From positions 1 through 21,421 of the IMG/VR virus record IMGVR_UViG_3300023296_000759: DNA of 21,421 nucleotides; one strand, written 5' to 3'. Positions 6,815 to 14,800 of this stretch are shown here, piece after piece. Each line of letters begins with the position of its first letter. Positions within the stretch are counted from its first letter, which is position 1. A program made the position numbers and the translations under genes. Below the pieces are notes generated by a model. The model did not search any database. It was not told the origin of the DNA and saw nothing but the letters and a program-made list of their open reading frames with translations. This DNA comes from a virus.

Positions 6815-7652
6815 ACCTACAGTTAAAAACGGGGAATATCTTTTTAGAGATTCTTTTGAGTTTGACTTTCCTGTTGAAATTCATTTTTCTCGTATGGAAG
6901 ACTTTACGAATGCAGATGCGTTTAAGGTTCTCGTTCTGTCCAGCGAGTCAATGATGTCCCCAAATAGATCTACTGTACATGATGTGATGAACAATCACAA
7001 GAGATATGATCTAATTCTTTCAGCAGATGATGAAATTAATGTTTTCTGTAAGAATGCACATTTGTTTCCATATGGAAGCACATGGTTAAATCGAGGTGCT
7101 ATTAATCATCCAGATGGTCTTGGTTTATATAAGCCTTCTCCCATCTTCGAAAGAGAACAAAAAACTTTTGATGTGAGTTTTCTGGCTTCTTGGTATAATA
7201 TTGATCGACCTGGTTACAACTTAAGAAATCAGGTGTGGGTAAGGAAAGATGAAATCGAAATACCAACTAACTTCTACACAAGCACCAAGTGTTTTTCTGA
7301 TTCTCCAAACCCTCTTCCGGGAGGAGAAAAGGAATCTCTTTTCGACTCTCAGTATCATATTTGTATAGAGAATCAATCAGTAGGGCATTACTTTACGGAA
7401 AAACTTATTGATGCTTTCTTAACAGAAACTATTCCTGTTTACTGGGGATGTCCAAACATTGAAGATTATTTTGATGTAGATGGAATGATTTTGTTTCAAA
7501 CATTCGACGAACTTAAAGATAAATTAAATGACTTGACACCATCGTACTACGAAAGTATACTGAACATTGTTCATAAGAATAAGCAAAAGGCAATAGAGTT
7601 TGCAAATTATGATCAGAGAATATTTAATTTTATAAAAAATTCTGAAGTATAA
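6786..7652 (+). CDS. GT10-like glycosyltransferase, second copy
   Basis: This 288-aa paralogue of the preceding gene has YHICIEN (residues 190-196), HYFTEKLIDAFLTETIPVYW (201-220) and NIEDYFD, aligning with the GT10 GDP-sugar-binding region. Outside the C-terminal signature the two proteins differ strongly, so this is an old duplication or two independent acquisitions, probably with different acceptors. KVLVLSSES (47-55) and the DLILSADDE segment (75-83) also fit GT10 N-terminal domains. Starts at ATG 6786 or ATG 6789 are both possible, inside the end of the upstream gene. The stop is followed after two bases by the epimerase start. Confidence 0.83.
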   Translation: MMNLQTKSHKPTVKNGEYLFRDSFEFDFPVEIHFSRMEDFTNADAFKVLVLSSESMMSPNRSTVHDVMNNHKRYDLILSADDEINVFCKNAHLFPYGSTWLNRGAINHPDGLGLYKPSPIFEREQKTFDVSFLASWYNIDRPGYNLRNQVWVRKDEIEIPTNFYTSTKCFSDSPNPLPGGEKESLFDSQYHICIENQSVGHYFTEKLIDAFLTETIPVYWGCPNIEDYFDVDGMILFQTFDELKDKLNDLTPSYYESILNIVHKNKQKAIEFANYDQRIFNFIKNSEV

Positions 7653-7654
7653 TA

Positions 7655-8533
7655 ATGAATGTATTAGTAACAGGTGGTGCAGGTTTCATAGGAAGTAACT
7701 TAGTAGATCGACTGATTGAACAGAATCATGTTGTTACTTGTCTAGACATAAACCCACATGGATATTGGAACGAATCCGCCAAAAACTATACTGGTGACAT
7801 TTGTAACCACATATTAGTCAATGATATAATGAAAGGCATAGACTATGTGTTTCATATGGCTGCTGATGTTAGGATTCAGGATGCCATACTAAATCCTATT
7901 CATTGTTACGAAACGAATGTGATGGGAACTGCTACGCTGTTGGAGGCAGCAAGAAATAACAATGTGAATAACTTTGTGTTTTCATCTACCTCGGCAGTGT
8001 ATGAGTGTGATCACATGGTACAAGGTGAAGATTCTAAACTCTGTCCCACACTAAACCCATACGCATCATCTAAGTACGCTGGTGAAGATCTGTGTAGAAT
8101 GTATTCTAAACTATATGGATTGCACACCACGATTCTGCGTTACTTCAATGTCTATGGAAACCGACAACACACAACAGGACAGTATGCTCCAGTGTTGGGC
8201 GTCTTTATGAAACAGAATGAAGAAGGACTGCCTCTTACGGTGACTGGTGAGGGTAAACAGAGGAGAGACTTCGTTCATGTTTCTGATGTGGTTGATGCAA
8301 ATATACTAGTTGCCGAGAAGAATACCACTCCGTCCAGAGTGTATAATGTTGGATCTGGCGTGAGTTACTCGATCAAAGAGATCGCAAATATGATCTCAGA
8401 AAATATCACCTACATAAATGAGCGAAGTGGAGAAGTGTTTGCCACCCAAGCAATGATTCACCAAATTAGTGAGTTGGGTTGGCAACCACAGATAAATTTA
8501 CATGAATGGTTAAATTATGCCCAAAAAAACTAG
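7655..8533 (+). CDS. NAD-dependent nucleotide-sugar epimerase/dehydratase (extended SDR)
   Basis: This is an extended short-chain dehydrogenase of the UDP-glucose 4-epimerase/dehydratase type that makes or converts an activated sugar. TGGAGFIGSN (residues 6-15) is the NAD-binding glycine motif, SSTSAVY (110-116) supplies the catalytic Ser/Thr, and YASSK (136-140) is the catalytic Tyr-Lys pair. RYFNVYG and GKQRRDFVHVSDV are typical substrate-domain motifs. The 292-aa length is a little under the usual 310-340. Which sugar it acts on cannot be read from the sequence; UDP-glucose/galactose or a UDP-uronic acid are the usual choices. The DNA looks less AT-rich than the gene after it. Confidence 0.9.
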   Translation: MNVLVTGGAGFIGSNLVDRLIEQNHVVTCLDINPHGYWNESAKNYTGDICNHILVNDIMKGIDYVFHMAADVRIQDAILNPIHCYETNVMGTATLLEAARNNNVNNFVFSSTSAVYECDHMVQGEDSKLCPTLNPYASSKYAGEDLCRMYSKLYGLHTTILRYFNVYGNRQHTTGQYAPVLGVFMKQNEEGLPLTVTGEGKQRRDFVHVSDVVDANILVAEKNTTPSRVYNVGSGVSYSIKEIANMISENITYINERSGEVFATQAMIHQISELGWQPQINLHEWLNYAQKN

Positions 8534-9134
8534 TGATATTAAACTTAGTATTTTAATACTTTCTATACCTTCTAGGTTTAGTAAACTTGAAAAATTAATT
8601 TCTAAGTTAGAAAATCAAATAAAAAGTGAAGATGTAGAAATTTTGTGTTTGATGGATAACAAATCATTTCACATATATGAAAAAAGAAATGAACTTCTAG
8701 AAATGGCTAGAGGTAAATATATTTGTTTTCTGGATGATGACGATTCCGTTGGTGAGAATTATATAGAATCAATTTTAGAATCTACGGAAGATGATTTAGA
8801 TCTTATATGCTTCAAGCAACATTGTATTTACAACGGTCATAATTTTGATGTTTACTTTGATATCAATCATACATGGGACCCTATGGATCAATTGGTGTTT
8901 AACGGAAATGGATTTAATGATTTGAAGAGACCTCCATTTCATATGTGTCCATTCAAATCAGAAATAGCAAAGTCTGAAAAGTTTAGAGAAAACTACGATG
9001 CTAATGGTCAATCATGTGAAGATTCTGATTGGCTGCTTAGACTTTATCCGAAGGTGCAGAGTCAAGTTATAATTGATGACGCACTGCATCATTACATTTA
9101 TGACAGCAGAGAAACGGAATCTATTGTAAAATGA
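8517..9134 (+). CDS. GT2-like glycosyltransferase
   Basis: A GT-A family 2 pattern is visible: LSILILSIPSR (residues 10-20) at the start, KRNELLEMARGKYICFLDDD (57-76) leading into the acidic DDDD cluster at 73-76 that binds nucleotide sugar and metal, and CEDSDWLLRLYP further on, which corresponds to the conserved ED of GT2 catalytic sites. The 205-aa length is short but includes these elements. The gene overlaps the epimerase by 17 nt and the next gene by ATGA. Its coding sequence is markedly AT-rich compared with the epimerase before it, suggesting a separate origin. Acceptor and sugar are unknown. Confidence 0.82.
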   Translation: MPKKTSDIKLSILILSIPSRFSKLEKLISKLENQIKSEDVEILCLMDNKSFHIYEKRNELLEMARGKYICFLDDDDSVGENYIESILESTEDDLDLICFKQHCIYNGHNFDVYFDINHTWDPMDQLVFNGNGFNDLKRPPFHMCPFKSEIAKSEKFRENYDANGQSCEDSDWLLRLYPKVQSQVIIDDALHHYIYDSRETESIVK

Positions 9135-9811
9135 AACTAATATGTTTTTCTTTGTGGGGAGATCTACCCATGTATACTGTTGGTGCTGTTAAAAATGTAG
9201 AGATTGCTAATGAACTTTTTCCTGACTGGACTTGTAGGTTCTACATTGCAAATTCTGTTTCTCGTGATATTTACACACAATTGGAGGAACTTGGCGCAGA
9301 ATTGATTGTTCGTGACAACCCCGGAACTACTAATTCTATGTTCTGGAGATTTGAACCTGCGGCAGATGAAACAGTTGATGCAATGATTGTTCGTGATACC
9401 GATTCTCGGTTGGGTATACGAGAAAAACTTGCTGTTGACGAATGGTTAGATTCTAATAAGAAATTGCACATCATGAGAGATCACCCATACCATCAAGCTC
9501 CTATGTTGGGTGGTATGTGGGGGTGTCGGCCAGTTCTTTTACCTAATTTATCTGAGAAAATAGAATATCATATACATCAAAATCCTGACGAAAAGGGTTC
9601 TGATCAACATTTCTTATGGTCGCATGTTTATCCTAAATTTAGAGAAGATTCGTTTGTACATGATCCATTCTTTGATAATAATCCATTCCCAATAGAACGG
9701 AACGAAGATCCATTGGTTAAGTTTATTGGTCAGGTTTTTGATGAGAATGATCGATACGCTGGTGATTGGAAAAATGATTTAGATGTATTGGGTGACTCTT
9801 GTGCTAAATAA
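9131..9811 (+). CDS. Putative DxD glycosyltransferase
   Basis: The 226-aa protein starts MKLICFSLWGDLPMYTVGA and has FWRFEPAADE followed by IVRDTDSRLGIREKLAVDEW (residues about 86-105), a DTD motif in the position of a GT-A DxD. HIMRDHPYH and PMLGGMWGC follow. This layout, 'MFWRF.P......D..I.RDTDSR...RE..AV.EW', is one I associate with uncharacterised sugar-related proteins in phage and bacterial capsule clusters, so transferase activity is likely but less certain than for its neighbours. The gene overlaps the one before by ATGA. Its last 11 or more bases lie within the next gene's start region. Confidence 0.72.
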   Translation: MKLICFSLWGDLPMYTVGAVKNVEIANELFPDWTCRFYIANSVSRDIYTQLEELGAELIVRDNPGTTNSMFWRFEPAADETVDAMIVRDTDSRLGIREKLAVDEWLDSNKKLHIMRDHPYHQAPMLGGMWGCRPVLLPNLSEKIEYHIHQNPDEKGSDQHFLWSHVYPKFREDSFVHDPFFDNNPFPIERNEDPLVKFIGQVFDENDRYAGDWKNDLDVLGDSCAK

Positions 9812-10661
9812 TAGTTTAATATTTTATAATTGGATGCCTTGTGTTGCAGATTTAGTTCTTGATTATCCAGAGAACTATTATCATGCTTTTAATACTATTA
9901 GAGAACATGGTAAAGATAATCTTACTCTTGAAGATATCGAAAACATGAAACCGAATACTAAGATTTTTATCAAGACTGATTTCCTTAAGGACAGAACATT
10001 TCAAACTCAGATTCTCCCTAGAATCAAAACGCCTTTTGTTCTAATAAGCGGCGTTTCTTCGTATCAGGTTGATGACTATCAGTCGATCCTAGACTCAGAA
10101 TACTTGGTAAAATGGTTTTGTACAAATCCACCATGTTACGATAGTAAGGTGGTTGGTTTACCAATCGGCTTTGAGGAAAAGAACAGGGATGGTGGTAACC
10201 AAGAGGTTCTTAAATATTTTTACAACACGAAGCATGAGGATAAATTGAATAGGGTTCTTCTTCCATACCATACAGAAAGCAACAACCCAAAGAGAACGGA
10301 ATATATCAATTATCTTAAGGGACTTTCCTTTGTCGATGTGCAAGAAGAGAAACTTCCTTTTAAAGAATATCTTTCTCTTCTTTCGAGTTATAGATTTTGT
10401 GTGTGTCTTGAAGGTGCAGGTTTTGATACTCATCGAAACTATGAATGCCTTCTTACTGACACTGTACCAATTATGAAAATTAGCACGGTGGATATGATAT
10501 ATCGCCAAGATAATTTACCTTGCATTTCTGTTGCCGACTGGTATACTATAACAGATCAATTTTTCTCTTCTTTCTCCGAAGATAAATATAACTTTAATAA
10601 TGTTCGTGAGTTTATGCTAACAAAAACTCACGCTAAAAGGATAATGAATGAAACTGTTTAA
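9801..10661 (+). CDS. Exostosin-like glycosyltransferase
   Basis: The C-terminal third, SSYRFCVCLEGAGFDTHR then YECLLTDTVPIM (about residues 195-225), matches the exostosin/GT47-type pattern in which 'F.LCPRG.G.D..R..E.L..G.IPV' binds the nucleotide sugar. Upstream are VGLPIGFEEKN and a DVQEEKLPFKEYL segment. The start is uncertain. ATG 9783 would overlap the upstream gene by 29 nt; GTG 9801, five bases after GGTGA, gives a 286-aa protein and is preferred here; ATG 9834 is the shortest option. It overlaps the following gene by 14 nt. The acceptor is unknown. Confidence 0.78.
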   Translation: MLNNSLIFYNWMPCVADLVLDYPENYYHAFNTIREHGKDNLTLEDIENMKPNTKIFIKTDFLKDRTFQTQILPRIKTPFVLISGVSSYQVDDYQSILDSEYLVKWFCTNPPCYDSKVVGLPIGFEEKNRDGGNQEVLKYFYNTKHEDKLNRVLLPYHTESNNPKRTEYINYLKGLSFVDVQEEKLPFKEYLSLLSSYRFCVCLEGAGFDTHRNYECLLTDTVPIMKISTVDMIYRQDNLPCISVADWYTITDQFFSSFSEDKYNFNNVREFMLTKTHAKRIMNETV

Positions 10662-11664
10662 TATTGATATGCATATTTCTATCGTACATGATGTCAAGTC
10701 ATTGTTTCCAGAGATAGGACATAGTATTGACTCTTGTTGTATGTCTGGTCATACTTGGGTAAACAAAGAAAGTCAGGGAACTACGGAAGTCATCAACCCT
10801 CAGAATTGGTTTGGTATCGATCAGGATATGTGTGATCGATTCTATGAGGTCTATAAGGATAAACTGAGTGAGTATGATGGCTTTATTCACTCATACCCTC
10901 CTGCATTTGCCGCCTTGTTCGAGAAGTTCGAAAAGCCAATTTACACCATTGCTTGCACTAGGTATGATTATCCTTGTGGAAGCGGGGAGCATGCAACTCA
11001 GGATAGACTCGCTTGGTTAAACGAGAAACTGATGAAGGGTTACGAGAACGGGCAAGTTAAGTTTATTGCAAACAATCTATACGACAAGAAGTATTGTGAA
11101 GAGTTTTGTGGTGGAGATTGGAAGTTTATCCCTTCCCTCTGTACTTATATTAGTCATCTAAGATGTACTGGTGAAACAAACCAGATTCTCATGTGGGATA
11201 GAAACCGTGATGGCCTGCGTAATGAATTGGTGTACAAGAATGTAGAACCGAGATTTAGTACCTCACAGGTATACGACAGAGAGAAGTTGATCGGTGCGTC
11301 TGGTATTATTCATATCCCATATAACATTAGCGTCATGTCTTCGTTTGAACATTATGCTATGGGGATTCCTATGTTCGTTCCTTCTTATGATCTTTTGATT
11401 GACTGGAAGACCCAAGGTAGAAATGTCCTCAGTGAATTGGAATTCTGTAACAATCTAAATCAACCCGTAAAGGATGAATGGATTAAACTGGCAGACTGGT
11501 ATGATAAAGAGAACATGCCTGGAGTAATGCTGTTTGAAAGTATCGATCACCTACATGAACTGATTGATACTTATGATCGAGAAGCAGTCACGAACGAAAT
11601 GAAAGAATCTTATGGAAAGAAAAAGGAGAGAACAATCGCTCTCTGGGAAGAGGTATTGGTATGA
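10648..11664 (+). CDS. GT-B-like glycosyltransferase-related protein
   Basis: The 338-aa protein has a C-terminal part reminiscent of GT-B enzymes: LIGASGIIHIPYNIS (residues about 214-228) followed by MSSFEHYAMGIPMFVPSYD (230-248). In GT4-like enzymes the corresponding stretch, with a glutamate before the helix and 'A.G.P...', holds the donor nucleotide sugar. The N-terminal half (FIHSYPPAFAALFEKF, PIYTIACTRYDYP) would then be the acceptor-side domain. The similarity is remote and the EX7E motif is not complete, so the function is tentative. AAGG about seven bases upstream supports ATG 10648. Its TGA overlaps the epimerase start. The base composition is less AT-rich than most of the cluster. 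Confidence 0.7.
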   Translation: MKLFNIDMHISIVHDVKSLFPEIGHSIDSCCMSGHTWVNKESQGTTEVINPQNWFGIDQDMCDRFYEVYKDKLSEYDGFIHSYPPAFAALFEKFEKPIYTIACTRYDYPCGSGEHATQDRLAWLNEKLMKGYENGQVKFIANNLYDKKYCEEFCGGDWKFIPSLCTYISHLRCTGETNQILMWDRNRDGLRNELVYKNVEPRFSTSQVYDREKLIGASGIIHIPYNISVMSSFEHYAMGIPMFVPSYDLLIDWKTQGRNVLSELEFCNNLNQPVKDEWIKLADWYDKENMPGVMLFESIDHLHELIDTYDREAVTNEMKESYGKKKERTIALWEEVLV

Positions 11665-12554
11665 ATATTTTAATGACTGGTTGTGCAGGGTTTATCGGTA
11701 ATGTTGCATGGAGAAGGTTAGAAAAGAAATACAAGTTAATCGGTATTGATAACTTGAGTAGGGAAACTGCGGTTGCACCGATTCTTGATTCTATTCAACA
11801 CCATTTGTTTTATGTTGAAGATATCAATAATATTGAGAAAATAAATCTTCCTAAGTTGGATGCTATCATTCACCTAGCCGCTCAAGTAAGTGTTACTCAG
11901 TCTGTCATTGATCCAATTGATGACATCAGGACTAACGCAGAGGGAACTCTGCGAATGTGTATGCTTGCGAAGGAACATGATTGCAAATTGATTTACGCTT
12001 CCACCAATAAAGTCTACGGCGAATTAGAGGGTGTTTCTGAACCTATTAGCGATGATCGTGGTTTCACTCCCGAGACTGCTTACGGTATCAGTAAGTGTGC
12101 TGGCGCACAATATGTTCTTGATATGCTTCCGGACACGGGATATGTTTTCCATCAATCTTGTATCTATGGGGAGACTCAAGTAGGAACAGTTGATCAAGGA
12201 TGGGTTGGTTGGTTGCGTAATAGTATTGATACTAAGCGTCCAGTGACCTGCTTCGGGGATGGTACACAGGTCAGGGATCTTCTTCATGTTGAGGATTTGG
12301 TTGATCTCTATGAGATGGTTCTGGATGGTAAGATTGAGCCAGGATCATATGTAACAGGAGGTGGTGCGGAAAACGCACACTCTTTCTCTGAAGTCATGGA
12401 ACTTCTTGGTGGAGAGATTGACGGATATGATGATTGGCGTCAACATGATCAAAGGTACTTTGTGTCGTCAAATGAGAAACTAAATGCATCTGGATGGAAG
12501 CCAAAGACCTTGTTTAAAAATTGGATAACTAAAATTTATGGAGAAATAATATGA
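11661..12554 (+). CDS. CDP-paratose 2-epimerase-like SDR enzyme
   Basis: The extended SDR motifs are TGCAGFIGN (residues 6-14), ASTNKVYG (113-120), and YGISK (141-145) with the catalytic Tyr-Lys. The set STNKVYG, SCIYG (166-170), then VGTVDQGWVGWL (174-185) and FGDGTQVRDLLHVEDLVD (198-215) is what I associate with CDP-paratose 2-epimerases, which convert CDP-paratose to CDP-tyvelose, a 3,6-dideoxyhexose of some O-antigens. The glycine motif has Cys in place of the usual second Gly. At 297 aa it is shorter than typical (about 340). No other dideoxysugar genes are visible in this window, so the real substrate may differ. Confidence 0.85.
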   Translation: MNILMTGCAGFIGNVAWRRLEKKYKLIGIDNLSRETAVAPILDSIQHHLFYVEDINNIEKINLPKLDAIIHLAAQVSVTQSVIDPIDDIRTNAEGTLRMCMLAKEHDCKLIYASTNKVYGELEGVSEPISDDRGFTPETAYGISKCAGAQYVLDMLPDTGYVFHQSCIYGETQVGTVDQGWVGWLRNSIDTKRPVTCFGDGTQVRDLLHVEDLVDLYEMVLDGKIEPGSYVTGGGAENAHSFSEVMELLGGEIDGYDDWRQHDQRYFVSSNEKLNASGWKPKTLFKNWITKIYGEII

Positions 12555-13462
12555 TAACAATTTCAAAAGAAACTCACCCCGAATTGTATTTCGATTACAC
12601 CAAGGGATTGGATTTGCTTTCTTCGATTAAAGATGAAGATTATGAGTATCCAGAAGAGATTACTAATTTTCACATCTACACTGAAGTTAAAACTGACAAA
12701 GAACTAGAGTGTATTAAATCTTACTTTGCAACTCAAAACTTAGAAAAAACAAAATTGATTGTATGGTCAGATTATGACATTTCTCATAACCCTCTAATAC
12801 AACCATTCAAGGATAAAATGGAACTCAGGGTTTATGATCCAATAAAGGAAGCAAAAGGAACACCATTAGAACATGAGTACGATAAGTTAAAGGCTGCGGA
12901 TTCTAAGCATTATTTGCAGTCAGATTTGCTTCGTCTTTTGGTGCTTTATAAGTATGGTGGTGTTTGGGTAGACATGGATATCGTTTTTCTTCGAGATTTT
13001 AAGCCCATTCTTGATCAAGAATATATGTATCAATGGGGATCGGAAATAAATTATGGAAAACAGGGTGCGTGCGCGACAGTTCTTGCAATGAAAAAGCAAA
13101 GCGAGTTTTCCTGTAAGATGTTGGAAGTTCTGAAAACTATGCCCGTGACTGGCGGAACCGTTTGGGGCAAAGATACTTTTGCTAGGCTATGGCAAGTATA
13201 TCCTAACTTCACTATTTTTCCTTCTACTTTTTTTAATACAGAATGGTTAATAAGTAAAACTGATATTGAGTTTAGAAATTTACTTGGAAGTCCCTTTGGT
13301 TTTTCCAAGATTGAAACGGATAAAGATTTTCTTTTCCTCGATGCTTTTGCTTGGCATTGGCATAACACATCCAGTAAAGATGAACTAATCGAGCCTGGAT
13401 CTAAGTTTGATTTACTCAGAGAAAGAACAAACCTTCTTCTGAAGGATCGCGGACTCGTATAA
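12551..13462 (+). CDS. GT32-like glycosyltransferase (DxD sugar-binding)
   Basis: SKHYLQSDLLRLLVLYKYGG (residues 118-137) followed by VWVDMDIVFLRDF (138-150) is the classical DxD-containing sugar-binding segment of the GT32/capsular-polysaccharide transferase type, with DMD at 141-143. The late AFAWHWHNTSS (about 275) resembles the C-terminal His-rich motif of this group. The length of 303 aa is normal. Its ATG overlaps the upstream stop (ATGA), with GGAG about 10 nt upstream. It is the last gene of the glycan module: the stop TAA at 13460-13462 lies inside the next late-promoter octamer. Confidence 0.87.
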   Translation: MITISKETHPELYFDYTKGLDLLSSIKDEDYEYPEEITNFHIYTEVKTDKELECIKSYFATQNLEKTKLIVWSDYDISHNPLIQPFKDKMELRVYDPIKEAKGTPLEHEYDKLKAADSKHYLQSDLLRLLVLYKYGGVWVDMDIVFLRDFKPILDQEYMYQWGSEINYGKQGACATVLAMKKQSEFSCKMLEVLKTMPVTGGTVWGKDTFARLWQVYPNFTIFPSTFFNTEWLISKTDIEFRNLLGSPFGFSKIETDKDFLFLDAFAWHWHNTSSKDELIEPGSKFDLLRERTNLLLKDRGLV

Positions 13463-13465
13463 ATA
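13458..13465 (+). promoter_or_regulatory. T4-type late promoter (TATAAATA) of the fibre operon
   Basis: An exact late-promoter octamer overlaps the stop of the GT32-like gene and ends 19 nt before the ATG at 13485. AAGGA at 13471-13475 gives a Shine-Dalgarno downstream of the expected start site. It probably drives the GT2-TPR gene and the three fibre genes after it, which follow with no gap larger than eight bases. Confidence 0.78.
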
Positions 13466-13484
13466 GAATAAAAGGACTTATATA

Positions 13485-14795
13485 ATGAAACCAAGTATTA
13501 CCCTGTGCATGATAGTTAAAGATGAAACCCATGTTATTGAACGATGTTTGAGATCTGCTGCGCCATTTATAGATCGCTATGATATAACCGATACTGGATC
13601 TACCGACGGAACCCAAGATCTCATCAAAAAAATAATGGATGAATTAAATGTTCCGGGAACGATTCATCAGTCTGACTGGAAGGGTTTTGGGGATCACGGT
13701 GGCAAGATGGGATCCCGATCAGAATCATTACAGAATGCTGCAAAAAGTGACTGTAATTTTGCATGGATGATTGATGCTGACGACTCTCTGGAAAGTGGAA
13801 AAATGATCATTCCAGACGATCTGACTGTTGATGGTTATTCTGTCAAGATTCAGAGGGGTGACTTTGTTTGGTGGAGAAATCAAATATTCAATCTCAAAAC
13901 TGCTAAATGGAGATATGTTGGTGTTCTTCATGAGTATGCAACTTGCGATAAAGATCAACCTAATTGCAAAAAATTAGAAGGCAATTATTCTCTCACTGCA
14001 AGGACCGAAGGTGCAAGAAATGTTGGTATTACTCCTGTAGAAAAATATACAAGAGATGCAGAGATGTTAGAGAAAGCATTGGAAGAGGAACCAGACAATC
14101 AACGCTATCGGTTCTACCTTGCTCAGAGTTATTTTGATTCCCAGCAATGGGATAAGTCAAGAGAATCATATTTAAAGAGAGCAGAGCATGGAGGTTGGCC
14201 CGAAGAAGTTTTTTATTCTCTGTACAGAGCAGCAATTATTGACGGTATTCAAGAGAAGCCATTAGAGATAATTGCACAATCCTTCTTGAAAGCATATCAA
14301 GCAAAACCTGATAGAGCCGAAGCACTCTTTAATCTGGCAAGAATTTATAGATTGAATGGAATGCCCGCAGTTGGATATATTTATGCGAGAATGGGTTTGG
14401 AGATTTCGTATCCTCATAACGATATTCTCTTTATTCAGGATGAAGTTTATAGGTATGGAATTTTAGATGAGGTTGGAGCATGTGCTTTCTATGCAGGAAA
14501 ACCTCATGTGGGATATGCTGCGTGCAAGAAAATGATAGATGAGAATCTAGTACCTGATGGGGATCGTGATAGAGTTATCGAGAATCTCAGAAGTTATGAA
14601 AAAGTTCTAGGTCAACTACAGCAACAACAGATGAATCAAAATATGAATTCGCAGATGGCAGATTTTGCTAAAAAGCAAAAGGAAAAGGATGATAAAAGAG
14701 TAGAAAAAAAAGAAAAGAAAAATAAAGTTAAAAAATCCACCAAGTCAGCAAGTATACATACTCAATATAAGCCTAGAAAAAAGGTTAAAAAGTAA
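13485..14795 (+). CDS. GT2 glycosyltransferase with TPR repeats
   Basis: The N-terminal domain is a GT2 transferase: [19 protein letters not shown] (residues 4-22), [11 protein letters not shown] (33-43) and [10 protein letters not shown] (92-101) with the DxD-like acidic motif. Residues about 190-360 form TPR-like helical repeats ([18 protein letters not shown], then [14 protein letters not shown]), which usually bind protein or peptide partners. The last 60 residues are Gln/Asn- and then Lys-rich and probably disordered. The GT2-TPR architecture recalls protein glycosyltransferases and is found in T4-like marine phages. The gene leads the late fibre operon rather than the glycan module, so a fibre or other structural protein is a reasonable, untested acceptor. 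Confidence 0.88.
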   Translation: MKPSITLCMIVKDETHVIERCLRSAAPFIDRYDITDTGSTDGTQDLIKKIMDELNVPGTIHQSDWKGFGDHGGKMGSRSESLQNAAKSDCNFAWMIDADDSLESGKMIIPDDLTVDGYSVKIQRGDFVWWRNQIFNLKTAKWRYVGVLHEYATCDKDQPNCKKLEGNYSLTARTEGARNVGITPVEKYTRDAEMLEKALEEEPDNQRYRFYLAQSYFDSQQWDKSRESYLKRAEHGGWPEEVFYSLYRAAIIDGIQEKPLEIIAQSFLKAYQAKPDRAEALFNLARIYRLNGMPAVGYIYARMGLEISYPHNDILFIQDEVYRYGILDEVGACAFYAGKPHVGYAACKKMIDENLVPDGDRDRVIENLRSYEKVLGQLQQQQMNQNMNSQMADFAKKQKEKDDKRVEKKEKKNKVKKSTKSASIHTQYKPRKKVKK

Positions 14796-14800
14796 GAAAT

